A DNA stretch of 6,702 nt, taken from the NCBI GenBank assembly GCA_031271065.1, contig JAISWP010000225.1, positions 1 through 6,702 of the forward strand, written 5' to 3'. The first letter of the stretch is position 1. Each line of letters starts with the position of its first letter. Source of the stretch: Synergistaceae bacterium (GTDB lineage: Bacteria; Synergistota; Synergistia; Synergistales; Synergistaceae). The notes beneath the pieces are model-generated. The model saw nothing but the letters and a program-made list of their open reading frames with translations. It made no database searches and was not told the origin of the DNA. This document shows positions 1-6,131 of the stretch, one piece after another. Made by a program: the position numbers and the translations under genes.

Positions 1-57
1 CACTTGCGTGAAAAACGATACGTGCAGGTCTCGCACTTCCAAGAGACGGCCGGACAC
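1..57 (-). CDS. oppD: Start of peptide ABC transporter ATPase, OppD/DppD family (19 codons)
   Basis: A second frame opens at GTG 57 with a good ribosome binding site, GAGGAG 9 nt upstream (in the last oppC family-conserved codons). It encodes VSGRLLEVRDLHVSFFTQV before the window ends. LLEVxDLxVSFFT is the usual N-terminus of OppD/DppD ATPases, and the order permease B, permease C, ATPase D is the standard one. No Walker motif is reached within the window, so the call rests on this short match, the binding site and the gene order. It overlaps the open oppC frame by at least 57 nt. The other expected components (OppF-type ATPase, substrate-binding protein) would lie beyond the left edge if present. 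Confidence 0.75.
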   Translation of the reverse strand, partial: MSGRLLEVRDLHVSFFTQV

Positions 58-980
58 CGGTGGTATCTCCTCAGTTTGGGGTCGAGGGCGTCTCGGAGAC
101 CGTCCCCCGCGAAATTGAAACCCAGCATGGCGGCGCATATAAAAAACGCCGGGAAGAAGAGCTGATACGGGTACGATCTCAGCCCTCCCAGGGCATCCGA
201 ACACAAAGATCCCCAGGACGCCAGGGGCGCCGAGATCCCGAGCCCGATAAAACTGAGAAAGGATTCCGTGAACACCGCGCCCGGTATCATCATCGTGGCC
301 GTAACAAGTATCGGCCCCATGGAATTCGGAAGCAGGTGCCTCGTCAGTATGCGCCAGGTCCCGGCCCCCTGCACCAGAGCGGCCAGCACGAACTCCCGCT
401 CCTTGAGGTTCATGACCTGACCTCTCACTATGCGGGCCATGTTCACCCAATATACGAGCGCTATGGCTATCAGTATATTGTGCAGCCCAGTCCCGAGCCA
501 TACCATCAGGAGTATCGCGTAAAGCATCAGCGGGATGGTCCAGATTATGTCAACTATCCTCATCATTACGTTGTCGGTCCGTCCGCCGGCGTAACCGGCA
601 AAACCGCCGTACAGTATCCCTATCACGCAGCTCACCGCTGTAGCTATCAAACTCACCAGGAGGGATATGCGCCCTCCCGTCATGACCCGGACGAATACGT
701 CTCTTCCCAGATTATCGGTGCCGAAGATATAGTCCGCGCTCGGCGGCTCGTTGGCCCTGGAGAGGTCCTGCTCCATGTATGTGTGCGAGGAGAGCGCCGG
801 ACCCAGAAGCGCCAGGAGGAGAATTACCGTCACGATCAGGAGTCCGGACATCGCGGCTGGATTGCGCCTGAAACGCCTCCACGCGTCCTGGGCGTATGTG
901 AGGCTGGGTCTGGATATAGTCTCGTCCGCACGTTCGAGCGGGACCTTCTCCCACAAAGCCGCGTCTTTCAGGTCCGGCAC
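1..980 (-). CDS. oppC: Peptide ABC transporter permease, OppC/DppC family (frame open to window edge)
   Basis: Second permease subunit, partner of the upstream OppB-type protein. From GTG 980, with GAGG 8 nt upstream, the frame reads VPDLKDAALWEKVPLERADE, then an OppC-type N-terminal cytoplasmic segment with AWRRFRRNPAA (33-43). A first membrane helix spans about 44-62, and the signature FGTDNLGRDVFVRVMTGGRISL is at 86-107. Further helices lie at about 108-128, 145-163, 167-187, 223-245 and 272-290. The EAA loop is KEREFVLAALVQGAGTWR (193-210), followed by RHLLPNSMGP. The family's usual C-terminus, DGLRDALDPKLR, falls at residues 293-304 (nt 104-69). Unusually, no stop follows: the frame continues through the last 68 nt of the window, across the oppD start, so the true end is outside or a sequencing error is present. 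Identification of the family is secure; the C-terminal boundary is not. Confidence 0.92.
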   Translation of the reverse strand, partial: MPDLKDAALWEKVPLERADETISRPSLTYAQDAWRRFRRNPAAMSGLLIVTVILLLALLGPALSSHTYMEQDLSRANEPPSADYIFGTDNLGRDVFVRVMTGGRISLLVSLIATAVSCVIGILYGGFAGYAGGRTDNVMMRIVDIIWTIPLMLYAILLMVWLGTGLHNILIAIALVYWVNMARIVRGQVMNLKEREFVLAALVQGAGTWRILTRHLLPNSMGPILVTATMMIPGAVFTESFLSFIGLGISAPLASWGSLCSDALGGLRSYPYQLFFPAFFICAAMLGFNFAGDGLRDALDPKLRRYHRCPAVSWKCETCTYRFSRK

Positions 981-985
981 TGCCC

Positions 986-1906
986 CTACCTCTCGGACTT
1001 GATGCGCGGGTCTATCAGGCCGTAGAGCATGTCGACCGCCAGCACCGCCGCGCAGAGGAGAGCGGCGTCCAGTATGGTGAGTCCCATCAGCACCGTATAG
1101 TCCCTGTTTGTGATGCTGTCCACGAAGAATTTGCCCATGCCCGGTATGGCAAAGACTCTCTCGACAACGAAAGATCCGGTCACTATCGTCGCAATCAGCG
1201 GCCCCACATAGGTGACCACCGGTATGAGGGAATTGCGCAGCGCGTGTTTGAAGAACACCTGAAACTCGGGGACTCCCTTGGCCCTGGCCGTCCTGATATA
1301 GTCCTGCCCCAGGGCTTCCAGCATACTGGAACGGACGAGCCTCGTCACGAAAGAGAGCGAGTAGCCGCCGAGGGCTATTCCGGGCAGCACGTAGTGCTTC
1401 CATGTCTTGAGGCCGAACGTGGGCAGTACGCGCAGTTTAGTGCTGAATATGTAAAGCAGCAGCGTGGCGAGCACGAAACTGGGGATGGTCTGTCCCAGCG
1501 TGGACAGGAAGCGTATGACGTAATCCGGCATATAGTCCCGCCTCGCCGCCGAGAGAATACCGGCTGGTATCCCCAGCAGCAGGACGAAAAATATCGTCAC
1601 GCAGCCCAGCCTGAACGAAGGGGGTATGCTCTGCTTTATCACGTCGTTTACTGACACCCCGATTTTCTGAAAACTCGGGCCGAGATCGCCGGCAAGAAGC
1701 CCCCTGACGTACCTCGCGTATTGCGCGTAAAGAGGCTCATCCAGGTGATATTTGGCCTCCAGGGCCCTGATCACCTCCGGAGGGGCTTCCTTGTCCCGGG
1801 CGAAGGGGCCTCCCGGGACCGAGTGCATCATGAAAAAAGTGATCGTTATAACGGCAGCCATAGTTAAAATTATGGAGATGAGGCGGTCAGCCAGAAAGCG
1901 CGTCAC
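986..1906 (-). CDS. oppB: Peptide ABC transporter permease, OppB/DppB family
   Basis: One of two inner-membrane permease subunits of an oligopeptide/dipeptide (or nickel-type) ABC importer. The 306 residues match the family length and plan: a first membrane helix at about 7-27 (ISIILTMAAVITITFFMMH), the periplasmic stretch starting VPGGPF and running through YHLDEPLYAQYARYVRGLLAGDLGPSF, then helices at about 100-120, 134-156, 172-192, 226-248 and 272-298. The EAA loop that contacts the ATPase is EALGQDYIRTARAKGV (197-212), followed by HALRNSLIPV. The C-terminus LYGLIDPRIK is typical. The start is GTG 1906, directly after an in-frame TGA; the best purine-rich site (GGGAG) is 13 nt upstream, so initiation may be weak. 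The gene ends 5 nt before oppC. The name marks the family only, as substrate cannot be told from a permease. No substrate-binding protein gene lies upstream, where rsfS is found instead. Confidence 0.94.
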   Translation of the reverse strand: MTRFLADRLISIILTMAAVITITFFMMHSVPGGPFARDKEAPPEVIRALEAKYHLDEPLYAQYARYVRGLLAGDLGPSFQKIGVSVNDVIKQSIPPSFRLGCVTIFFVLLLGIPAGILSAARRDYMPDYVIRFLSTLGQTIPSFVLATLLLYIFSTKLRVLPTFGLKTWKHYVLPGIALGGYSLSFVTRLVRSSMLEALGQDYIRTARAKGVPEFQVFFKHALRNSLIPVVTYVGPLIATIVTGSFVVERVFAIPGMGKFFVDSITNRDYTVLMGLTILDAALLCAAVLAVDMLYGLIDPRIKSER

Positions 1907-1944
1907 TCAGGTCATCACACTCCCGCAGAGGATACAGCAGCCGG

Positions 1945-1956
1945 CACGGCGCCGTG
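1945..1956. repeat. 12-bp perfect palindrome CACGGCGCCGTG between rsfS and oppB
   Basis: A self-complementary 12-mer lies 21 nt after the rsfS stop and about 38 nt before the oppB start. No T run follows on either strand, so it does not look like an intrinsic terminator. With such GC-rich DNA it may be chance. An operator site is possible but nothing else supports it. Confidence 0.4.
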
Positions 1957-1977
1957 AGGTGCGCCCCTTTCGATATG

Positions 1978-2346
1978 TCAGTCCTCGTCGCTGAATCTGA
2001 TAGATGGAGCGTCTCCCCACAGGCGTTCGAGGTTATAGAACTCCCGGCCGGCCCTGCTGAATATATGCACTATCGCGCTGCCGGCGTCGATCAGCCTCCA
2101 GCGCGAACTCCCCTCCCCTTCGATCTTATAGCTCAGGCCCATCATGTCGAGCGCCTCGGCCGCCGCGTCCATCAGAGCCCCCGCGTTGATTTCAGACCGC
2201 GACGTGGCTATGATAAAGGCGTCCGCGAAACCAGAGACATCCCGCAGGTCTATAAAATCGACGTCCAGGGCGTGCTTCTGCCGCAGCGCCTCTATTACCG
2301 GCATAAACTCCCCCGGGTCCGGCGTTTTGTTTTCTTCTGTCGTCAT
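1978..2346 (-). CDS. rsfS: Ribosomal silencing factor RsfS (Iojap/YbeB)
   Basis: RsfS binds L14 on the free 50S subunit and blocks joining with 30S, lowering translation in poor nutrient conditions. From ATG 2346 the protein has 122 residues, in the family range. Conserved blocks are VDFIDLRDVSGFADAFIIATSRSE (29-52), RWRLIDAGSAIVHIF (82-96) and the hallmark REFYNLERLWGDAP (101-114). A TTG at 2367 would add MEECYQL but has no upstream Shine-Dalgarno; GGAGGAG (2366-2360 region) instead lies 12-14 nt before the ATG, slightly long but usable. The ATG also overlaps the TGA of a 10-codon ORF that links it to the LCP stop. It closes the obg-nadD-lcp-rsfS group, an arrangement common in Gram-positive and related bacteria. 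A 71-nt gap without a clear terminator separates it from the transporter genes. Confidence 0.95.
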   Translation of the reverse strand: MTTEENKTPDPGEFMPVIEALRQKHALDVDFIDLRDVSGFADAFIIATSRSEINAGALMDAAAEALDMMGLSYKIEGEGSSRWRLIDAGSAIVHIFSRAGREFYNLERLWGDAPSIRFSDED

Positions 2347-2375
2347 AAGCTGATAGCACTCCTCCAATCTGTCAT
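2343..2375 (-). other. 10-codon ORF with ATGA overlaps joining lcp and rsfS
   Basis: The lcp stop overlaps an ATG (ATGA at 2375-2372). This opens a frame of ten codons, MTDWRRSAISL-like when read quickly but exactly M-T-D-W-R-S-A-I-S-L, whose TGA (2345-2343) overlaps the rsfS ATG in a second ATGA. Such a mini-frame could relay terminating ribosomes from lcp to rsfS. The peptide itself is unlikely to be functional. The geometry is seen directly; translation is inference and may be chance. Confidence 0.3.
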
Positions 2376-3790
2376 TGCATCTGAGTATAACTGTTTTCCA
2401 GACGTTTCACCAGGGTTTCGTAATCGTGTCCCACTATCAGGGACGGATACGCCGCCTGATTGTTCGCGCGGGTCAGCGATGAGCTGATGCCGCAGAGCTG
2501 TGAGAGCAGGGACGCCGCCATGCGGTCGTTTTCAGACCATTTTTCGGGGTATACGATCATGCTGCTCCTGTAGTCGAAGTGTTTGGCGTTGCCCACGTGG
2601 GCGACTTCCACGCCCATCTTCTGAAGATGGGCCGCCACCGACTGCCCCATTCCGTTCCTGCCTGTGCCGTTTAAGACGGCGACAGGCTCCGGTATGCTCG
2701 CCACTATCTGCAGAACGCTCTGAGGCGACGGAGCGGCCTCGGCCGCGTTTGTCATGTCGGGCTTCGCGGCTCCTTCCGGAGCGTCCGGCTGAAAATCGCT
2801 GGCCGGAGTGACGGCCGAGAGCGTGTTTCTCTGATTCCGGGCCAGTCTGACCATCTCTCTGAGCTGGTCGGTATCCGCGACCAGGAAGGATTCCACCTCA
2901 TTGCGGTCCGAGACCCAATAGCTCAGTCCGTCGATTATGGAAGCGGTCCCCGGAAGCATCATGAAAAACATCCTGTCGGTCTCCCTGTCCAGCTTCCTGA
3001 CAAAAAAACCCAGCTGCAGTATGGTGCTGGGGCTGATGTCCGTCACTATCGTATTTTTTATCTCATCCACTATAGAGCTGAAACGGACGAGGTTTTCCGT
3101 CTCGTACATCCTGTGGATCATAGCCTTCATGAATTGCTGCTGCCGCTGCACGCGGCCTATGTCCCCCAGGGCGTCCTTCCTGAATCTGACGTATTTCAGG
3201 GCGGTATCCCCGTTCATTCTCTGCTTTCCCTCCGGGATGTTGATCTCGAGGTGTCCGCGCCTGTCGGTGTACTGCATCGGTCTGCCGACAAAGATATCGA
3301 CGCCGCCGAGCATGTCGACCAGTTTCGGGAAATTGTCGTAATCCACCTTGACATAGTAGTGGATCGGAATGCCGAGGAAACGTTCGAGCGTGGCCCGGAC
3401 GAGCTCCGATCTGCCGTAGGCATAGGCGTGATTCAGCTTCTGATTCCCGTATCCCGGCACGAATACCCTCGTATCCCTGGGTATGGACAGCACCCTTATG
3501 TTTCTGCCGTCTATGTCCAAAGCCGCCACCATTATAGTGTCGGATCGCCTGGAACCGTCCACGTTGTCCTCGCCGAGGATGAGAATATTGATCCGGCCGC
3601 CTATATCGAGTTTTTCAGGGACGACGAGCCCATCTCCGGTCCCGCCCTCGGGGGTCTCGGACTCGATGCCGCCGGGAGACCGGTCGGGCTTTGGGTTTGT
3701 GTCTATCTGGTTGAATCTGAAGCGAACTCCCACTCCGAACGAGAAAGATGCGAGCAAAAGAAAAAGCGCGATATTTTTCCACTTGAACAT
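2372..3790 (-). CDS. LCP-family (LytR-CpsA-Psr) membrane protein with LytR C-terminal domain
   Basis: LCP proteins transfer lipid-linked polymers to peptidoglycan on the outer face of the membrane. The 472 residues show a short cytoplasmic start, one membrane segment at about 6-22 (IALFLLLASFSFGVGV), a Pro/Gly-rich stretch at 30-58 and the LCP catalytic domain at about 66-230. Key motifs are RSDTIMV (82-88), SIPRDT (102-107), LNHAYAYG (119-126) and KYVRFRKDALGDIGRVQRQ (199-217), which hold the conserved Asp and Arg residues expected to bind the pyrophosphate. A low-complexity Ala/Pro linker (about 327-362) leads to a LytR_C-like domain at about 367-455 (VAVLNGTGRNGMGQSVA). ATG 3790 is preceded by GGGGG at 7 nt, and the nadD stop is 2 nt upstream. 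The ORF ends in ATGA, 25 nt before rsfS. Older annotations call such proteins transcriptional attenuators, but no DNA-binding region is visible. The polymer it transfers cannot be read from sequence. Confidence 0.93.
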   Translation of the reverse strand: MFKWKNIALFLLLASFSFGVGVRFRFNQIDTNPKPDRSPGGIESETPEGGTGDGLVVPEKLDIGGRINILILGEDNVDGSRRSDTIMVAALDIDGRNIRVLSIPRDTRVFVPGYGNQKLNHAYAYGRSELVRATLERFLGIPIHYYVKVDYDNFPKLVDMLGGVDIFVGRPMQYTDRRGHLEINIPEGKQRMNGDTALKYVRFRKDALGDIGRVQRQQQFMKAMIHRMYETENLVRFSSIVDEIKNTIVTDISPSTILQLGFFVRKLDRETDRMFFMMLPGTASIIDGLSYWVSDRNEVESFLVADTDQLREMVRLARNQRNTLSAVTPASDFQPDAPEGAAKPDMTNAAEAAPSPQSVLQIVASIPEPVAVLNGTGRNGMGQSVAAHLQKMGVEVAHVGNAKHFDYRSSMIVYPEKWSENDRMAASLLSQLCGISSSLTRANNQAAYPSLIVGHDYETLVKRLENSYTQMQ

Positions 3791-3792
3791 TT

Positions 3793-4401
3793 TTAAGCCC
3801 CCGTGCAGGAGTAGAGTTTTTTCTCCGCAATATAACGACAGACCGAATCCGGCGTCATATACCGTATAGAACCGTTTCCCGCCGCAAGCTCCCTTATTTC
3901 CGTGGCGGAGACGTCGATGAGCCCCGTATCGAGCACAATCAGCGAATCTCCTGCCGCCTCACTCAACTCCGTTATTTTATCACGAACATAGCCCGGACGC
4001 GCAGCAACCGCCACTCTGCACAGGGACAATATTCTGTCAGGTTCGTGCCAGTTCGGGATATCCAGAGCGGCGTCGGCCCCCGTGATCAGAAACAGCTCCG
4101 CGCCGGGGTTCTCACGCCTGAAATATTCCAGCGTGTCCGCTGTGTAGCTCGCCTCCGGCCTGTCGGTCTCCGCCCGGGATATCGCAAAGTGATCGTTCCC
4201 CCGTATGGCGAGCTCGGTCATGGCGTATCTGTCCTCGGCGGAGGCCATCATGGGGTAGCTTTTATGGGGGGGCGTTCCGGAAGGGACGAATACCACCATG
4301 CCGAGAGACAGCACTACCCGCGCCTGTTCCGCGGCGAACAGGTGTCCGTAGTGGACCGGGTCGAACGTCCCCCCCATTATCCCGATTTTTTCACCGCTCA
4401 T
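3793..4401 (-). CDS. nadD: Nicotinate-nucleotide adenylyltransferase NadD
   Basis: Transfers AMP from ATP to nicotinate mononucleotide, giving deamido-NAD in cytoplasmic NAD synthesis. The protein has 202 residues, the usual length. The N-terminal nucleotidyltransferase signature GGTFDPVHYGHL is at residues 10-21, with the two histidines of the HxGH-type motif at 17 and 20. TPPHK follows at 43-47, SRAETDRPEASYTADTLEYF at 75-94, GADAALDIPNWHEP at 108-121, and the C-terminal DVSATEIRE at 163-171 corresponds to the usual SSTxIR motif. I place the start at ATG 4401, which gives the family-typical short lead-in MSGEKIGIMGG. The frame continues upstream to 4476, but only as a shadow of the Obg C-terminus. 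The ATG lies in the last codons of obg (ATGAGCGGTGA ends with the obg TGA) and has no good Shine-Dalgarno, so coupling to obg translation is likely. The stop is 2 nt before the LCP gene. Confidence 0.97.
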   Translation of the reverse strand: MSGEKIGIMGGTFDPVHYGHLFAAEQARVVLSLGMVVFVPSGTPPHKSYPMMASAEDRYAMTELAIRGNDHFAISRAETDRPEASYTADTLEYFRRENPGAELFLITGADAALDIPNWHEPDRILSLCRVAVAARPGYVRDKITELSEAAGDSLIVLDTGLIDVSATEIRELAAGNGSIRYMTPDSVCRYIAEKKLYSCTGA

Positions 4402-5704
4402 ATCTGTCCGGGTAAAAATCGAAGTCGGCCCTGCCGATGGAGACCGGAGAACCGGCTGCCGCTCCCGCCGCTTCAAGCAGTTCCTCGATCCGGTGTTTAC
4501 GCAGGAGCCGCGTGAACCTGGCGGCGTTTTCCTCCTGGGTCAGGTCGTACCTCTCCGCCGCGTGTTCGAGCTGCGGGTGAAGGATGCGAAAACCCCCGTC
4601 CGGGAGCGGCACTATCTGTACCGCGCGCTTGGAGCGCCTCTTTGGGACGCTTCCGATATCTATGCTGCGCATTTCCGCGAAAAAGCGGACTTCGCTCTTT
4701 GGACGGGGATGCTCTCGTGAAAATTCCACGATCCTTTTCGCCAGGAGGGGTATATTCTCCCCTGTGAGCGCGCTTACGATCAAAAACTCCACCCCCGCGC
4801 GCGAGAAATACTCCGACAGTTCTTCTTTGACTTTTTCGCCGCGGCAGAGGTCCGATTTATTTCCCACGGCTATGCAGGGCCTGCTTCCCAGCGCCGGGTC
4901 ATAGCGCTCCATCTCCTCCCGGACAGTCCGCCAGTCCCGTTCTGTCCCGCTCGGGTCTTCGGACGATATGTCCAGCACGTGGAGCAGGAGCCTGGTCCGC
5001 TCGACATGCCTCAGAAACGATATGCCGAGCCCCCGGTTGTCACTGGCGCCCTCTATGAGTCCCGGTATATCCGCCAGGACTATGGAGTCGACGTCGGTTT
5101 TCATCACCCCGAGATTCGGGGAGAGGGTGGTGAAGGGGTAGTCCGCTATTTTAGGCGCGGCCCCCGAGACGGCGGCGAGGATGCTCGACTTGCCGGCGTT
5201 CGGGAGGCCCAGGAGCCCTATGTCCGCTATGAGCTTGAGTTCGAGCCGCAGGCCGCGCTCTTCCCCCATCTCGCCCTTTTCGGAGAACCTCGGGGCTCTT
5301 CGCAGGGACGACGCGAACACGCGGTTTCCGCGTCCGCCGCGCCCCCCCATAGCGGCCAGGTATGTATCGCCCTCTTCCGTCAGATCGGCGGCCCCCGTCC
5401 CGTCCTCGGCGTCATAGACCACAGTCCCGCACGGGACGTGGAGGGTGACTGTCCTCCCCGCCCTTCCGTTCCTGTCGCCGCCTTCCCCGTGTCCGCCGTT
5501 TTCCGCGGCGAAACGCCTGCGCAGCTCGAAATCGGCGAGGGTCTGCAGGCCCCGGACGGCTTTCAGCACGACATCTCCGCCGCGCCCGCCGCTGCCTCCG
5601 TCAGGACCGCCGTTGGGACGGAATTTCTCCCGCCGGAAACTCATGCAGCCGCTGCCCCCGGCGCCCCCTCGGACCGATATAGTCAGTTCGTCGACAAACT
5701 TCAT
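4391..5704 (-). CDS. obg: Obg-family GTPase (ribosome assembly / stress)
   Basis: Essential GTPase of the Obg family, which acts in 50S subunit maturation and is linked to (p)ppGpp and growth control. The 437 residues form three domains. The N-terminal Obg fold (about 1-158) is glycine-rich, with KFRPNGGPDGGSGGRGGDV and AENGGHGEGGDRNG. The G domain (about 159-330) has G1 GLPNAGKSS at 166-174, switch I FTTL at 191-194, G3 DIPG at 212-215, G4 NKSD at 282-285 and G5 SAL at 311-313; all nucleotide-binding motifs are intact. The C-terminal OCT domain (about 345-430) ends in GSPVSIGRADFDFYPD, with Ser where many homologues have GDxVxIG. OCT-containing Obg proteins are typical of Firmicutes and some related phyla, whereas the E. 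coli type lacks OCT. The ATG start follows GGAG by 7 nt. The gene end overlaps nadD by 11 nt, and the gene lies downstream of the rpmA terminator. Confidence 0.98.
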   Translation of the reverse strand: MKFVDELTISVRGGAGGSGCMSFRREKFRPNGGPDGGSGGRGGDVVLKAVRGLQTLADFELRRRFAAENGGHGEGGDRNGRAGRTVTLHVPCGTVVYDAEDGTGAADLTEEGDTYLAAMGGRGGRGNRVFASSLRRAPRFSEKGEMGEERGLRLELKLIADIGLLGLPNAGKSSILAAVSGAAPKIADYPFTTLSPNLGVMKTDVDSIVLADIPGLIEGASDNRGLGISFLRHVERTRLLLHVLDISSEDPSGTERDWRTVREEMERYDPALGSRPCIAVGNKSDLCRGEKVKEELSEYFSRAGVEFLIVSALTGENIPLLAKRIVEFSREHPRPKSEVRFFAEMRSIDIGSVPKRRSKRAVQIVPLPDGGFRILHPQLEHAAERYDLTQEENAARFTRLLRKHRIEELLEAAGAAAGSPVSIGRADFDFYPDRYER

Positions 5705-5728
5705 CGCGTCTCTCCGTACAGCTTGCCC

Positions 5729-5745
5729 GCGGATAAAATATCCGC
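5729..5745. repeat. Perfect inverted repeat GCGGATA-3-TATCCGC upstream of obg
   Basis: A 7-bp perfect inverted repeat with a 3-nt AAA/TTT centre lies 25 nt upstream of the obg start. It covers the candidate -10 element (5740-5735). As RNA it could form a short hairpin in the spacer, but the 3-nt loop and lack of a following T run argue against a second terminator. As DNA it could be an operator. The function is unknown. Confidence 0.5.
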
Positions 5746-5762
5746 CTTGAAAAAAGTGAAAA
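5735..5762 (-). promoter_or_regulatory. Weak candidate sigma-70-like promoter for the obg group
   Basis: In the transcribed direction TTTTCA (5762-5757) and TATTTT (5740-5735) are 16 nt apart. Each matches four of six consensus bases. It lies immediately downstream of the rpmA terminator stem and would give an obg leader of about 25-30 nt. The position makes sense because a new promoter is expected after a terminator. The match itself is weak and overlaps the terminator T tract, which is naturally T-rich, so it may be coincidence. Confidence 0.3.
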
Positions 5763-5787
5763 GGGAGCCCGAAGCGCAGGCTCCCTT
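5748..5787 (-). terminator. Intrinsic terminator after rpmA
   Basis: In the transcribed direction a 9-bp perfect stem, AAGGGAGCC (5787-5779) with GGCTCCCTT (5769-5761), encloses a 9-nt loop. It is followed by T-rich sequence TTCACTTTTTTC (5760-5749). It begins 34 nt after the rpmA stop and separates the ribosomal-protein operon from obg. The T tract is broken by CAC, so some read-through into obg is possible. Confidence 0.85.
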
Positions 5788-5821
5788 CGAAAAACTTGTC
5801 CGAGGCCTCATTGCTCCGTTC

Positions 5822-6112
5822 TCAGGCCAGGGCTTCTTCCGCCAGTATGGTCACAAACCTGCGGTTCGCCTTCGTGATGAAGGAGACGCGCCCGCCCGCT
5901 AAGGCGTAGAGCGTATCGTCCTTTCCCCTTCCGACATTGCGTCCCGGATGGAATTTAGTGCCGCGCTGACGGACTATGATAGTTCCCGCCGTCACCAGCG
6001 AGCCGTCGCCCCTTTTGACTCCCAGATACTGGGGGTTGCTGTCCCTTCCGTTCGAGCTGCTGCCCTGTCCCTTTTTATGAGCGAAAAACTGAAGGTCGAA
6101 AATTCTCGTCAT
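5822..6112 (-). CDS. rpmA: 50S ribosomal protein L27 with Prp-cleaved N-terminal extension
   Basis: Large-subunit protein whose N-terminus reaches the peptidyl transferase centre. The gene encodes 96 residues, normal for the family, and covers the usual L27 blocks: NGRDSNPQYLGVKRGDG, IIVRQRGTKFHPGRNVGRGKDDTLYAL and a C-terminal beta strand. The start MTRIFDLQFFAHKKG carries the extension LQFF directly before AHKKG. By analogy with the Staphylococcus aureus protein (LNLQFF before ASKKG), Prp should cut after Phe10 to expose Ala11. Species without this extension start directly at the Ala-His-Lys-Lys region. The ATG start is supported by GGAGG 9 nt upstream. The gene follows prp by 19 nt and is followed after 34 nt by a strong intrinsic terminator, so it is the last gene of the rplU-prp-rpmA operon. 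Identification is secure. Confidence 0.98.
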   Translation of the reverse strand: MTRIFDLQFFAHKKGQGSSSNGRDSNPQYLGVKRGDGSLVTAGTIIVRQRGTKFHPGRNVGRGKDDTLYALAGGRVSFITKANRRFVTILAEEALA

Positions 6113-6131
6113 GATACCTGTCCTCCCGGAA

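Noticed and set aside
60..1025. 321-codon open frame on the plus strand opposite the oppC gene
   Set aside because: The minus strand here encodes a full, well-conserved OppC-type permease. The plus-strand product is Arg/Pro/His-rich with no recognisable family, as expected for an antisense shadow in GC-rich DNA.
1945..1956. Palindrome CACGGCGCCGTG considered as an rsfS terminator
   Set aside because: No T run follows on either strand and the perfect palindrome leaves no loop, so a terminator cannot be supported.
2347..2367. TTG start for RsfS adding seven residues
   Set aside because: No binding site precedes the TTG, the added MEECYQL is not family-like, and GGAGGAG lies within this stretch as the probable binding site for ATG 2346.
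4402..4476. Upstream extension of nadD giving a 227-residue protein
   Set aside because: The extra 25 residues fall entirely within the Obg C-terminal domain and have no counterpart in NadD proteins, which start just before the GGTFDPVHxGH motif.
4979..5902. 307-codon open frame on the plus strand across obg and the end of rpmA
   Set aside because: It lies opposite the conserved Obg G domain and glycine-rich Obg fold, spans the terminator and has no family resemblance; it is antisense shadow.
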